Below the pieces are notes generated by a model that was not told the origin of the DNA, made no database searches, and saw nothing but the letters and a program-made list of their open reading frames with translations. The translations under genes and the position numbers were made by a program. Shown here piece by piece: positions 26,310 through 35,872 of a DNA stretch of 64,000 nt (within the stretch, counting starts at the first letter, position 1; each line of letters begins with the position of its first letter). This stretch comes from JAFGGT01 sp036733165 (GTDB lineage Archaea; Methanobacteriota_B; Thermococci; Methanofastidiosales; NM3): contig DAINBB010000004.1 of the NCBI GenBank assembly GCA_036733165.1, positions 15,807 through 79,806 on the forward strand, read 5' to 3'.

Positions 26310-28046
26310 CTATTTGACCGTGACGCTCTTTGCAAGATTCCTTGGTTTGTCTATGGGAAGACACTTCTCCTTGGCAATATAATAGGCGAACAACTGCCCT
26401 ATTATCGTTGCAGTTATGGAAAAGGAACCTGGAACGCTCCTCGGCAGGAGAAATGTCGGTTCAAAGTCGGGATTGTCCGATATGGTGATGACATTCGCCC
26501 CCCTGGCCTCGACCTCCTCCGTGTTAGAAAGCATATCATAGTCCGAGTTCTGTATGAACGCGAACACCGTCGTGCCTTCCTCGATCAGCGCTATGGTGCC
26601 ATGCTTGAGCTCTCCCCCCATCATTCCCTCCGCGTGTATGTACGCTATCTCCTTGAGCTTGAGGGCCACTTCTCTCGAGAGAGGGTATGATATGCCCCTT
26701 CCTATCACATATATGTCCTTGGCGTCCTTCAGCAAGGGGGAAAGTTCCTTTATCTTCGCCTCAGAGCTGCGTATCGTATCCTCTATCATAGGGGGTATCT
26801 CATCTATGTCTGTGCCAAATCCCAAAAGGTTTGCAAGTTTTATCAACGTGAGTACTTGATTGGTGTATGTCTTGGTAGATGCGACGCATATCTCCTGACC
26901 CGCATGGATCTCGATAGAGATGTCCGAGAGCCTTTGGATGGTAGAGTAGGGGACATTTACTATCGAGACGATCTTTGAGCCCTTTCCCTTCGCATACTTC
27001 AATGCCTTGACCACATCCATCGTCTCGCCGCTTTGCGAAATGGCTATTACAAGTGCGTCGCTGTCGGCCAGCATGAAGTTATGGAACTCCGATGCGATAA
27101 GTGTATGGGCCTCTATGCCTACGGTATTGAGCATATACACCCCCGCAAGGGATGCATGGTAGGATGTTCCCGCTGCGACAAACAGGACCCTCTTGGCCGC
27201 CCTGCACAGGTCGGATATTTCATCCATCTTCTTTTTTTGGACTGTGTTCATGGATTCGATGAGAATCCTGGCCATGTCAGGTTGTTCATGGATCTCCTTT
27301 ATCATATAATGGTCATGTTTCTCGTCTTTGTGGCTGGTACCTGTCCAGCTGACCTCTGTGATCTCCTTTTTGATAGGGCCTTTGACATTACGGAAGGAAT
27401 AGGAATCTGGGTTGACGATGGCATATTCATCATCATCAAAGAATATGGCCTTCGTGGTCTTGTCGGAGAATGCGTATATGTCCGATGCCAGGACGAATCC
27501 ATCGTCCAAGACCCCCATCACAAGCGGCGAGTCCCTCTTGATGGCATATAGCGTCCCATGTTCCTTCAAAAGCATCAATATGGCAAATGTCCCAACGGCC
27601 TCGCCGATAAATGCCTTGATAGAATCCTCAACGTCCATTCCCGAATCAAGGCTGTCCTGTATGAAGTTCGCGATGACCTCCGTATCGGTCTGTGAGAGGA
27701 ACACGAATCCCTTGTCCATTAGTTTTCTTTTCATGTCCTCATAGTTTTCGATGATGCCATTATGGACGACCATTACATTTCCGTTGTTGGAAGTATGGGG
27801 ATGGGCATTTTCCTTTGTCACCTTTCCATGTGTTGCCCACCTTGTATGAGATATGGCCAGCCTTGTCCTTTTGGAATCGAATCCTTTGATGAAATCATTT
27901 ATCTCACCCACAGCCTTTATGACAACGCCATCGGAAGTGGCGATCCCAACCGAGTCGTATCCCCTGTATTCCAATCTTTTCAGAGCTTTTATCACGTCGA
28001 TTGTGTCAAACGGACGTTTCGATACCATGCCGACAATACCACACAT
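26310..28046 (-). CDS. glmS: Glutamine--fructose-6-phosphate aminotransferase
   Basis: 578-residue enzyme that makes glucosamine-6-phosphate, the entry to UDP-GlcNAc. The N-terminal nucleophile Cys2 (MCGIVGMV) begins the glutaminase domain with LEYRGYDSVG and HTRWATHG; two SIS isomerase domains follow (AAGTSYHAS and SQSGETMDV near 300-350; GRGISYPLSREVALKLKE near 450). It ends in the usual PRNLAKSVTV. GAGGTGA lies just upstream of ATG 28046. Its product fits the neighbouring PNPT glycosyltransferase, which uses UDP-GlcNAc-type substrates. Confidence 0.95.
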   Translation of the reverse strand: MCGIVGMVSKRPFDTIDVIKALKRLEYRGYDSVGIATSDGVVIKAVGEINDFIKGFDSKRTRLAISHTRWATHGKVTKENAHPHTSNNGNVMVVHNGIIENYEDMKRKLMDKGFVFLSQTDTEVIANFIQDSLDSGMDVEDSIKAFIGEAVGTFAILMLLKEHGTLYAIKRDSPLVMGVLDDGFVLASDIYAFSDKTTKAIFFDDDEYAIVNPDSYSFRNVKGPIKKEITEVSWTGTSHKDEKHDHYMIKEIHEQPDMARILIESMNTVQKKKMDEISDLCRAAKRVLFVAAGTSYHASLAGVYMLNTVGIEAHTLIASEFHNFMLADSDALVIAISQSGETMDVVKALKYAKGKGSKIVSIVNVPYSTIQRLSDISIEIHAGQEICVASTKTYTNQVLTLIKLANLLGFGTDIDEIPPMIEDTIRSSEAKIKELSPLLKDAKDIYVIGRGISYPLSREVALKLKEIAYIHAEGMMGGELKHGTIALIEEGTTVFAFIQNSDYDMLSNTEEVEARGANVITISDNPDFEPTFLLPRSVPGSFSITATIIGQLFAYYIAKEKCLPIDKPRNLAKSVTVK

Positions 28047-28254
28047 GTCTGTTCACCTCAACATATCGGATTGATTATCAATATTATATATTATTAGTAT
28101 ATAATGGAATGGCCTTACATTGTATATTAATGTATCGGATGCAATGATTATCCTGCTTTGCAAGATGTGCACCGTGAATGATGATTAATGCCAATATTGA
28201 ATAAGAATAATGATTTGAACGATTTCTTGGCCCATTATATGAAACGAAACTGTA
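28047..28254. promoter_or_regulatory. glmS upstream region
   Basis: 208 bp of AT-rich sequence between glmS and the downstream end of the PNPT gene. It holds the glmS ribosome binding site and, on the minus strand, a TATA-like AATATATAATATT around 28080-28092. I see no further gene. No glmS ribozyme-like core is recognisable. Confidence 0.35.
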
Positions 28255-29187
28255 TTATAAAATGAATATTGTGATTATCAGACTTAAGAACCCAAATAAA
28301 GCCCCTATTGACCATAATAGAAGGACAAGGGAGTATTCCTTCAATCTGAACCTTGATGTGAGAAAGTTGGCCACGGAACTATAGGGCGGCGGCGTCAGAT
28401 ACCCATATTCGTCCACCTTGGTCGGACCATAACTTACACCCTTGAATCCTACCTTGGACTTGAGAATAAATTCCATTATCTGTGGAACGAGAACAACGAT
28501 GCCAAGAATGACATTTCCCCCAACGATAACAGATATGCCGATGGCCCCACCGATCAGTAGTGTGCCAGTATCCCCAGGAAACACCCTGGCAGGATACTTG
28601 TTGTATACGAGGAATGCCAGCAATGAAGCGAACACTGGGAGAAGAATCCACTTCATTGTTTCATTGCCGAGCAGCTGGGCATCCAGGAGCAAAAAGCCTG
28701 TCGATATCACGCCGAGGCCTATGGACTCGCCGTTGAATCCTTCCAGAATGTTGGTCAGATTGGACGAAGCTGCCAGGCCTATGATGGCCAGGACTGCGTA
28801 GAGGACCCCATATCCGATGACAAACAAGGTCAAGTCGATGGAGCCTCCACTGTAGAAAAGCAAAGGTATGGCGGACAGCAGCAGCAATGAGAGTTTGGTC
28901 CTTTGCCTGATGGCGAAGATGTCATCTACGATGCCAACGATAAACACTATGGACAGCGAGGCGATAACATAAGTCCAGAGACCACTCCCATCCGTGAATG
29001 CAATGTAGGCATAGGATGAAAGGATGCCCAGAAATATCGCGATCCCCCCCATCTCAGGAACGGCGGGCCTGTCTTTCTTGTGCCTATCCAGGCCTATCTT
29101 CCCTAAGGACGAGAAGACCCTGATGTGCAATGGGGTTAGGCACAAGGTGACTACAAATGACAAGAACGCCAATGTCGATAAGCCCAT
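28255..29187 (-). CDS. PNPT-family glycosyl-1-phosphate transferase (AglH/Alg7-like)
   Basis: 310-residue polytopic membrane enzyme with about ten helices. It shows the family motifs PEMGG near 45, the magnesium-binding GIVDD (Asp88, Asp89), NLTNILEGFNG near 150 and FPGDTG near 220. It transfers a HexNAc-1-phosphate from UDP to a polyprenyl phosphate; the NILEGFNG variant resembles archaeal/eukaryotic Alg7-type enzymes more than bacterial MraY. Role: first step of N-glycan lipid assembly. A TATTTTAAATA box about 25 bp upstream suggests a leaderless start. Confidence 0.85.
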   Translation of the reverse strand: MGLSTLAFLSFVVTLCLTPLHIRVFSSLGKIGLDRHKKDRPAVPEMGGIAIFLGILSSYAYIAFTDGSGLWTYVIASLSIVFIVGIVDDIFAIRQRTKLSLLLLSAIPLLFYSGGSIDLTLFVIGYGVLYAVLAIIGLAASSNLTNILEGFNGESIGLGVISTGFLLLDAQLLGNETMKWILLPVFASLLAFLVYNKYPARVFPGDTGTLLIGGAIGISVIVGGNVILGIVVLVPQIMEFILKSKVGFKGVSYGPTKVDEYGYLTPPPYSSVANFLTSRFRLKEYSLVLLLWSIGALFGFLSLIITIFIL

Positions 29188-29282
29188 AAGTTTGCATTGG
29201 GGACTGTATTTTAAATACTTCTGTTTTTAGGGACGAGGACGGTCAGGACAAACGATATAAAGCGCATATCATATGATACTCC

Positions 29283-30539
29283 ATGGTCGGGCAGAAGGGT
29301 GTAGAATATATCTCATTCCTTTTGAAACACAAGAACGTGCTGCTTCTGTGCAGCGCCATTTTCATGAGCATGATAGGCTTTGGAATGATATTTCCCCTGT
29401 TGCCCACCCTGGCATCCACCATGGGCGCATCGAAAACCGAGATAGGCATCGTCGCCTCCAGCTTCGCATTCACCAGGATGCTTCTGGTCAGGCCCTTCGG
29501 GGCGCTATCCGACAGGATAGGAAGAAAACCGATGCTTATCTATGGTTTCATAGGCTATGGCATATTCATGTCAAGCTTTGCCTTCGCCCACGATATCCAT
29601 ACCTTGATGTTCCTGAGGGGCATGCAAGGTGTTTGCTCTGCCAGTGTCTGGCCGGCGGCGTCTGCATTGATAGCGGATAGCGTCAATGTTCGGGAAAGGG
29701 GAAAGGCGATGGGATACCTAGGCATGTCCACGAGCGTCGGCCTGATGTTCGGTCCAGCCTTCGGAGGTTTCCTAAAGGACATATATGGCATGCAGCTCCC
29801 ATTCATATTGTGCGGGCTGATAACGGGTAGCATGCCGATATTGATAAAGAGGAAGATCCACGAGACCGTTGAGGATGTCAAGCCAATATGGAACAAGAGG
29901 GATATCAAAGGATGGGGGAATCCATTTGCATGGATAAGGGAAGACTATGAAGAGATAAGAAATCATTCTTTTTCAAGGACCATATTCAGCATATTCGCAG
30001 CCGGTTTCATATTTAATTTTGCATATGCGCTCATAGAACCCCTGCTGCCGGTGTTCGTCACGGAAAAGATAGGTGCAACGTCGACAGAGGTGGGATTGGC
30101 ATTCACTGCCGCAGGTATCGTGGGGTCAGTGGTCAGACCCCTGGCAGGAGACCTTGCGGACAGGATAGGAAGAAAGAGACCAATAATATTTGGGACCTTG
30201 TATTCGGGGCTCCTGACGATACCGATGGCTTATATAAGATCATCCACTGAAATGATAATGGTGATGGGTGTGAGATCAGTTGGATGGGCAGTGACAGACC
30301 CTTCCACGCTTGCATTGCTCTCTGATGTCAGCGATGAAAAAAAGAGAGGAAAGATATTCGGCTTACACCAGTTGTCATCCGGACTAGGATGGATGCTGGG
30401 ACCCTTGGTAGGAGGAATAATATATGATCTGAAGGGAGGCGAACTTTCTTTTCTGTTGACCGCATTCGGGACATTGCTGACCGCAGTGATACTCATAATG
30501 AACCTGGAAGAGACCTTGGAGGCAAAAAGAAATGTATGA
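29283..30539 (+). CDS. Major facilitator superfamily transporter
   Basis: 418 residues with twelve predicted membrane helices. The cytoplasmic loop motif A occurs in both halves (LSDRIGRKPML near 80; LADRIGRKRPI near 300), typical of drug-efflux MFS proteins. Substrate unknown. TATA-like CGATATAAAG about 25 bp upstream. It overlaps the following HAD phosphatase gene by 8 bp, so the two are co-translated. Confidence 0.88.
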   Translation: MVGQKGVEYISFLLKHKNVLLLCSAIFMSMIGFGMIFPLLPTLASTMGASKTEIGIVASSFAFTRMLLVRPFGALSDRIGRKPMLIYGFIGYGIFMSSFAFAHDIHTLMFLRGMQGVCSASVWPAASALIADSVNVRERGKAMGYLGMSTSVGLMFGPAFGGFLKDIYGMQLPFILCGLITGSMPILIKRKIHETVEDVKPIWNKRDIKGWGNPFAWIREDYEEIRNHSFSRTIFSIFAAGFIFNFAYALIEPLLPVFVTEKIGATSTEVGLAFTAAGIVGSVVRPLAGDLADRIGRKRPIIFGTLYSGLLTIPMAYIRSSTEMIMVMGVRSVGWAVTDPSTLALLSDVSDEKKRGKIFGLHQLSSGLGWMLGPLVGGIIYDLKGGELSFLLTAFGTLLTAVILIMNLEETLEAKRNV

Positions 30540-31176
30540 CACCTTCATATTCGACCTTGACGGCACATTGGTCACTCATGAGATGGACTTCGCAGCCCAT
30601 AGGAAGGAGCTTGAGAAGATACTTTTGTCCAGAGGGCTGCCGGAAGAGAAGCTGATCTGGAAGGATGGATTCATAGCATCTTTCAACATTTTCTGCAAGG
30701 AACTGAACTCATTGGGATATGATGGGGACAGGGTGATAGACGAGCTTATAGAAAGCATCAGGCTCTATGAGGTCGAGAGGGCTTCATATACCAAGGCAAT
30801 AGAAGGCGCGACAGAGGTCCTGTCCTATCTCAAGGGCAAGGGGTACAAGATAGCCATAGTGACCAGGAACAATCGGGACGCCGCAAACATATCTATAGAC
30901 AATGCAGGGTTTAGGGAATATGTCGATGTCATCATCGCAAGGGACGATGCGTCTGCGATGAAACCAAAGGAAGACCAGTTCGTCATTGCCTTGGAGAGAC
31001 TCGGATCAAGTCCTGAATCAACAGTCGTCGTGGGTGACTACAGTCATGAGATAACTGCGGGGAACAGGCTCGGTTGCATGACGATAGGCGTTCTTTCGGG
31101 AAGCGGCGACCTTGAAAGGCTCAAGGGGGCTGAAATAATAGTATCGTCCGCCAAGGACATCATGGATTATTTCTAA
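30532..31176 (+). CDS. HAD-superfamily hydrolase
   Basis: 214 residues. Motif I FDLDGT gives the nucleophile Asp8 and acid/base Asp10, motif II is VTRNN near 105, and the lysine/aspartate motifs are MKPKEDQF and VVGDYSHEI near 145-170. This is a phosphoglycolate-phosphatase-like phosphatase with a helical cap (about 15-80). Substrate unknown. It overlaps the MFS gene by 8 bp. Confidence 0.82.
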   Translation: MYDTFIFDLDGTLVTHEMDFAAHRKELEKILLSRGLPEEKLIWKDGFIASFNIFCKELNSLGYDGDRVIDELIESIRLYEVERASYTKAIEGATEVLSYLKGKGYKIAIVTRNNRDAANISIDNAGFREYVDVIIARDDASAMKPKEDQFVIALERLGSSPESTVVVGDYSHEITAGNRLGCMTIGVLSGSGDLERLKGAEIIVSSAKDIMDYF

Positions 31177-31250
31177 ATTGACCAATTTACTTTATTTTAA
31201 TACAAATATTTTTATTATAATTGATTTCAAGAAGAAGAAAGGTAAGTATT

Positions 31251-32303
31251 ATGTCAGTTTATGAACTTATTGATAAGATATCAAAGATGCAGGCGGAAGG
31301 TAGGGACCTCATAAGACTGGATATTGGTCAGCCGGACCTTCCCGTTCCCGAAGAGATCAAAGAGGCCACGAAGAAGGCCATAGATGAGAACAGGACCGGT
31401 TACACCCACTCCATGGGCATTGCCGGGCTCAGAAAGGGGATAGCAAAACTGCACAATGTTTCGGATGAGAACGTGATAATCACCGTAGGCGGCAAGTTCC
31501 CAATATACTCCGCCCTGACCAACAATCCCGGGAAGACGACCTTGATAAGGCCATGCTGGGGCGCATACCCCCTCATACTGAACAAGCTCGGCAAGGAGTT
31601 CGATTCCATAGACACCAGCTTCGAATCGGGATTCCAGCCAGATCTGGATGCGATAGGCAACACGGACATGCTTGTCATCAACTACCCCAACAACCCCACT
31701 GGCGTGTGCATATCCAACGAAGACTATGCCAAACTGGCGGACCTGTCCAATGACAAGGAATTCACCATAGTGTCTGACGAGGTCTACACAAAGATGGCTT
31801 TCAGGGACACAGATTCCATCACCAACCATGATTGCGACTACATATGCGTAGGTTCGTTCTCAAAGACGTTCTCTATGACGGGCTACAGGTTGGGATACGC
31901 GATATCATCCCCTGAGAACATAAAGAAGATACAGGAACTTCAACAACTTACCACTACAAGCCCAACAGAGTTCGCCCAATTCGCCGCGCTTGCTGCCATG
32001 GACATGATGGACAAGACATCGGAACGCATAAGCAGATTCTATAAGAAGAGGATGGACGAGGCTGTGTCCCTTCTTGAAACTGCAGGTTTCGAAGTCGTTC
32101 CTGCAGAGGGCACGTTCTACCTTTTCCCAAGGCTTAAGGCGGATTCCAACAAGTTCGCGATGAGGCTGCTCGAGGAGGGCGTTTCCGTGCTTCCGGGGAG
32201 CCCGTTCGGCCCATACGACAATCATTTCAGGATATCATTGGTAACGGACAGGATGGACGAGGCCACAAGGAAGATGGAAAAGGTCAGAAAGGAGCTCGAA
32301 TAG
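31251..32303 (+). CDS. PLP-dependent aminotransferase, aspartate aminotransferase family
   Basis: 350-residue fold-type I aminotransferase. IRLDIGQPDLPVPEEI at the N-terminus, NYPNNPTGVC near 155, and the Schiff-base lysine in VGSFSKTFSMTGYRLGY near 210 are diagnostic. Substrate specificity is not evident. ATG 31251 is used because AAGGT lies eight bases upstream; an upstream TTG at 31221 would begin a basic, AT-rich extension not seen in relatives. Confidence 0.85.
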   Translation: MSVYELIDKISKMQAEGRDLIRLDIGQPDLPVPEEIKEATKKAIDENRTGYTHSMGIAGLRKGIAKLHNVSDENVIITVGGKFPIYSALTNNPGKTTLIRPCWGAYPLILNKLGKEFDSIDTSFESGFQPDLDAIGNTDMLVINYPNNPTGVCISNEDYAKLADLSNDKEFTIVSDEVYTKMAFRDTDSITNHDCDYICVGSFSKTFSMTGYRLGYAISSPENIKKIQELQQLTTTSPTEFAQFAALAAMDMMDKTSERISRFYKKRMDEAVSLLETAGFEVVPAEGTFYLFPRLKADSNKFAMRLLEEGVSVLPGSPFGPYDNHFRISLVTDRMDEATRKMEKVRKELE

Positions 32304-32306
32304 GGC

Positions 32307-32396
32307 TCACATCCTTTTTTTTGTCAATGTCTTGACTATGTTGTACAACAATAGGCCTATTACGAAACCGATTATCACCAAGTAAGCGCTGTTCAT
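32307..32396 (-). CDS. 29-residue single-pass membrane microprotein
   Basis: A short reading frame 34 bp downstream of the tungstate/molybdate ABC ATPase gene on the same strand. The product begins MNSAYLVIIGFVIGLLLYNI and ends in a basic tail VKTLTKKRM: one hydrophobic helix of about 19 residues with positive charge inside. A weak AGAGG lies three bases before the ATG. Its codons resemble those of neighbouring genes. It fills most of the otherwise empty gap 32304-32430. Function unknown; an accessory subunit of the transporter is one possibility. Confidence 0.5.
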   Translation of the reverse strand: MNSAYLVIIGFVIGLLLYNIVKTLTKKRM

Positions 32397-32430
32397 GGCC
32401 TCTAATCAGTAAGGGGGAATAATAGTGTTT

Positions 32431-33492
32431 CTATATCGGGACTACATGAAGTGCTGTGCTCTTGAAGAACACGCCCACTTCCGATCCCACCTCTAGGCCC
32501 ATGTCGTTGATGGACTGCATCGTCACCGCCACAACTACTGGGAAACCACAATCAATCCTCAAAAGATTGAAGAATCCGTGGTATTCCATGGAACTGATAG
32601 TCCCCCTGAACCGATTCCTCGCACTTGTGAGCTCGCCGGAGCCTATAACTATGTCCTCAGGTCTTATCAGCAATCTGGCCCGTTCCCCTATGGGGGACGT
32701 ATATTGCCCTGTCAGAATCTCCTTGCCGTCAAGCTTCATCAGCAGGCCCTTTGGGGAATTGTCAACTATGTCGACATCCCATATGTTCTCGACCTTTACG
32801 AACCTTGCGACATCCACTGACACGGGTTTGAAAAATATCTCCTTGGGGTCGCCCACCTGCACTATCCTGCCATCCATCATTATGGCTATCCGGTCTGCCA
32901 GTATCATGGCCTCTTCCTGACTGTGGGTCACGTGGATCGTTGTGATGCCCTCCCTCCTATGAAGCGCCTTCATGTCGTTGATGAGCTTTTCCTTGGTGGC
33001 CTCGTCCAATGCTGAGAACGGCTCGTCCAAAAGCAGTATGTCGGGCCTCACGGCCAATGCCCTGGCCATGGCCACCTTCTGTTGTTCGCCACCGCTGAGC
33101 GTCGTCACGTCCCTGCTCAGCAGATGCCCGATGTCCAGCATTGATGTCAGCGCCTCAACGATTCTGTTTATCTCCTCCTTTGGCAGCTTCCTTACCTTCA
33201 GCCCATATTCGATATTGGACCTTGAGTCATAGTTCGGAAAGAGCGAGTAGTCCTGGTACAGAAATCCCACGTTCCTTTTCTCTGGCGGAAGCGTCGTGAC
33301 GTCCTTGCCTCTCAGTTTTATCGATCCCTCATCGGGATAGTAGAGACCTGCGATTATCTCCAGAAGAAGGGTCTTTCCTGCGCCTGTGGGGCCGAGTATC
33401 ACAAAATACTCCCCTTCCCTGACATGCAAGTCTATTCCCTTCAGGGAGAATATGCCATCCCAGTCGTTGCTGATGTCCTTGATTTTCAACAT
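32431..33492 (-). CDS. wtpC: Tungstate/molybdate ABC transporter ATP-binding protein
   Basis: 353-residue ABC ATPase with Walker A GPTGAGKT near 35, signature LSGGEQQ near 130, Walker B ILLLDEP near 155 and the switch histidine in THSQEE. Residues from about 230 on form the regulatory/TOBE-like extension seen in ModC/WtpC. It drives oxyanion import with the permease and binding protein encoded upstream. The 7-bp spacing to the permease gene shows one operon. Confidence 0.88.
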   Translation of the reverse strand: MLKIKDISNDWDGIFSLKGIDLHVREGEYFVILGPTGAGKTLLLEIIAGLYYPDEGSIKLRGKDVTTLPPEKRNVGFLYQDYSLFPNYDSRSNIEYGLKVRKLPKEEINRIVEALTSMLDIGHLLSRDVTTLSGGEQQKVAMARALAVRPDILLLDEPFSALDEATKEKLINDMKALHRREGITTIHVTHSQEEAMILADRIAIMMDGRIVQVGDPKEIFFKPVSVDVARFVKVENIWDVDIVDNSPKGLLMKLDGKEILTGQYTSPIGERARLLIRPEDIVIGSGELTSARNRFRGTISSMEYHGFFNLLRIDCGFPVVVAVTMQSINDMGLEVGSEVGVFFKSTALHVVPI

Positions 33493-33498
33493 AGATTA

Positions 33499-34308
33499 TC
33501 ACCATTTTTTCTTAGAGACCAGCCTGAGTGCCATGAACGTGATAAAGCACATTATTATCAGAAGGACCGCTATCGGCTGCGATTCGCTGAGTCCGCCGGT
33601 ATTGAATCTGTAGAGGATGAGGGTCGATGCTATCATAGGATAGTAAGCTATCACCACCACGGCTCCGAACTCGCTTACTCCGCGCGCCCATGACATTATC
33701 GCGCCGGATATCACGTGACGCAGAGACAGGGGCAGGGTAATATGTAAGAACGCATGTGTTTGGCTGGCACCCAGCGTCCTTGCCACATTCTCATAGTTGG
33801 GATTCACACTGGCAAAGCCGTCCTTGGCGGCATTTACGAAGAAAGGATAGCTTACGAACAGCATTGCCGCCACGACACCCCACATAGAATCCTGGAAGAC
33901 GATGCCTATGCTCTCAAAGAAACCGCCAATGGCGCCCCTCTTCATCAATAGGGAGAACAAGGCTATGCCGGCGACCGTATGAGGAATTATTATTGGTATG
34001 TCGATGAAAGACTCAATGACCTGCTTGAACGGAAAATCGTGCCTTGCCAACACATACGCCAAGGGTATCCCAAAGATCATAGCTATGATGGTGGCCAAGA
34101 ACGATGTGTACATGGTAAGCCATATCGAGCGCAACACTGTCTCGTCCTGCATGACCTTGTAAAAGTTATCTGTATTGAGAAACAATGTCTTGAACAGTAG
34201 ATTGAAAAGTGTTCCTGCGACAAAGAGTATTATTCCAAGACCTACAAAAAAGAAAAAAAATGAGAGAGGATTTTTCCTCACTGAACAAAAAAACCCTGAA
34301 AAATTCAT
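33499..34308 (-). CDS. wtpB: Tungstate/molybdate ABC transporter permease
   Basis: 269-residue permease with six membrane helices. The EAA-type coupling loop appears as ENVARTLGASQTHAFLHITLPLS near 190. It starts 4 bp inside the end of wtpA, so translation is coupled. It forms a homodimeric channel with WtpC. Confidence 0.88.
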   Translation of the reverse strand: MNFSGFFCSVRKNPLSFFFFFVGLGIILFVAGTLFNLLFKTLFLNTDNFYKVMQDETVLRSIWLTMYTSFLATIIAMIFGIPLAYVLARHDFPFKQVIESFIDIPIIIPHTVAGIALFSLLMKRGAIGGFFESIGIVFQDSMWGVVAAMLFVSYPFFVNAAKDGFASVNPNYENVARTLGASQTHAFLHITLPLSLRHVISGAIMSWARGVSEFGAVVVIAYYPMIASTLILYRFNTGGLSESQPIAVLLIIMCFITFMALRLVSKKKW

Positions 34309-35345
34309 ATCTCTTCAAGATATTCTTCAAGACCGCCTGGCACGAGATCTATGTCGTTTACGCCTGCAGGTACTATCGGTGGTTGTCCATCCTCTGTGAA
34401 TATGCCCTGTCCTATCCCGTTTATCACATATTCAACGAAAAGGGCCGCTTCTTCGGCGTTTGGCGCATTGAGGGGGATGGTTATGCCATATACTATCGGC
34501 TTCCCTGTCTGTGTACCACCATTGGATAGGATGATAGACACATTATCGTATGTGTCAGCGTAGCTCACTGAACTCAGATTGATGGATGATGGGAGCCTGA
34601 TGTAGTTGAGATCGTTTTGAACTGCCACTGAGAGATATTCCCAAGCGTAGTCAAGACCTCCCTCCTGTATCATCGCGACCAGATCAACTGATTTGTCCCT
34701 TATTGTGAGATAGTCCGTGTCTGGGTCAAGGGCCTCCGGGGCCGTGATTGTGTAGACGCCCGAACTCTCTTCTACCGAGATGGCGCTGTTCGCTACGATG
34801 AGGTCGTCGAATATCATGTCATCGCCATATTCCAGCTCTGCCAACTGTATGACCATGGGTGTCCTGTACCCACAGGGATCCAGATTGGGGTTCGAGAACG
34901 CCCATAGCACATCGTCCCTGCGAAGGATGTCATACCAGTTGTCGGCAGTTATCTCGTCGGCGTAGTTGCTGTTGTCAGAGTATGTGAGCACCATTTCGTT
35001 GCTCGCAAAGAGGACATACCAATCCGCATAGTCCGGCATCATCATCGACGGGATCAGGGTGTAGTCGGCCGATGCCAGCACATCTGCCTCAACTCCGGTC
35101 TCAATTATCTTGTTGACGCATGAGACGCTGCCGGCAGCTTCCAATTGCACATCGATATACGGATATTCGGCCTCGAATTCCGCCTCTATCTTCTCAAATG
35201 GCGAGGCTAGGCTTCCCGCATGCAGGACCTTCAAGGTGACTGCCTCATGTTCCTCCTCGTCATCAGAGGATATGCATCCGGAAAACATCGATATTGTTAT
35301 CACGAGACACATTGCCGCCATCAAAACTAACTTCATTTTTTTCAT
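34305..35345 (-). CDS. wtpA: Tungstate/molybdate-binding lipoprotein
   Basis: 346-residue solute-binding protein. A signal peptide (basic MKKMK then a hydrophobic stretch) ends in a lipobox-like FSGC with Cys24 as the membrane-anchor residue, followed by an acidic linker. The mature start LKVLHAGSLASPFEKIEAEF is characteristic of WtpA, and ASADYTLIPSMM forms part of the oxyanion pocket. WtpA prefers tungstate over molybdate in Pyrococcus; specificity here is inferred. GAGGTGA lies four bases upstream of the ATG. Confidence 0.88.
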   Translation of the reverse strand: MKKMKLVLMAAMCLVITISMFSGCISSDDEEEHEAVTLKVLHAGSLASPFEKIEAEFEAEYPYIDVQLEAAGSVSCVNKIIETGVEADVLASADYTLIPSMMMPDYADWYVLFASNEMVLTYSDNSNYADEITADNWYDILRRDDVLWAFSNPNLDPCGYRTPMVIQLAELEYGDDMIFDDLIVANSAISVEESSGVYTITAPEALDPDTDYLTIRDKSVDLVAMIQEGGLDYAWEYLSVAVQNDLNYIRLPSSINLSSVSYADTYDNVSIILSNGGTQTGKPIVYGITIPLNAPNAEEAALFVEYVINGIGQGIFTEDGQPPIVPAGVNDIDLVPGGLEEYLEEI

Positions 35346-35355
35346 TGATTCACCT

Positions 35356-35379
35356 CGTTATTTACATCTAGAGATAACG
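35356..35379. promoter_or_regulatory. ModE-like inverted repeat upstream of wtpA
   Basis: Perfect inverted repeat CGTTAT-12 nt-ATAACG. The half-sites resemble the CGnTAT/ATAnCG core of ModE/TunR-type oxyanion regulators. It lies between the TATA-like region (about 35388-35401) and the wtpA start, overlapping the expected transcript start. Confidence 0.45.
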
Positions 35380-35452
35380 AAAATATTGATTAATTTAAAT
35401 CTTTCTTCACTCTCAAGAATTATTTCTATTAAATTTGGACTTGACACCCTGA

Positions 35453-35782
35453 TTATTCCTCTACAAGCTCACCATTGATTTTCTGCCAATGCCTCAAAGC
35501 CTTTATCACGGCCTTTCTGGACCATACCTCCTCGGGGAAACCCCTCATCAACATCAGGATCGATATTGCGCCCACGATCTCCTCTTCCTTGGCACCGGCA
35601 TCCAATGCCCTTTTCACATGATAGTCGATGCATGTCTCACATCGATTGATGATCGATATTATTATTGCTATCAGTTCCTTGGTCTTGAGGTCCAGTGCGG
35701 TCTCATCCCTCATTATCCTTCTGACCATCTGATCATAGGCATCCCATAGCTCTGCGTAGTGTTTCTCAATAAGCGATGGCAT
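35453..35782 (-). CDS. Carboxymuconolactone decarboxylase/AhpD-like protein
   Basis: 109-residue helical protein with the AhpD-type redox motif RCETCIDYHVKRALDAGA (CxxC plus a His three residues on). Such proteins act as thiol peroxidase-like or disulfide reductase proteins, often in trimers. Start ATG 35782 has GAAGGTG upstream; the frame stays open 60 codons further but that extension would cover the promoter of the divergent DUF47 gene. Confidence 0.8.
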   Translation of the reverse strand: MPSLIEKHYAELWDAYDQMVRRIMRDETALDLKTKELIAIIISIINRCETCIDYHVKRALDAGAKEEEIVGAISILMLMRGFPEEVWSRKAVIKALRHWQKINGELVEE

Positions 35783-35872
35783 TTCAACACCTTCTATTAG
35801 ATTACAATGACAGAATATAATGTTTGTCATGTTACTCGCATTGTATCTTTGCACGGACCCTGGCACCCTAGT

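Noticed and set aside
28047..28254. glmS ribozyme or other riboswitch before glmS
   Set aside because: The region is AT-rich and short of the conserved core; the gene has an ordinary GAGGTGA site.
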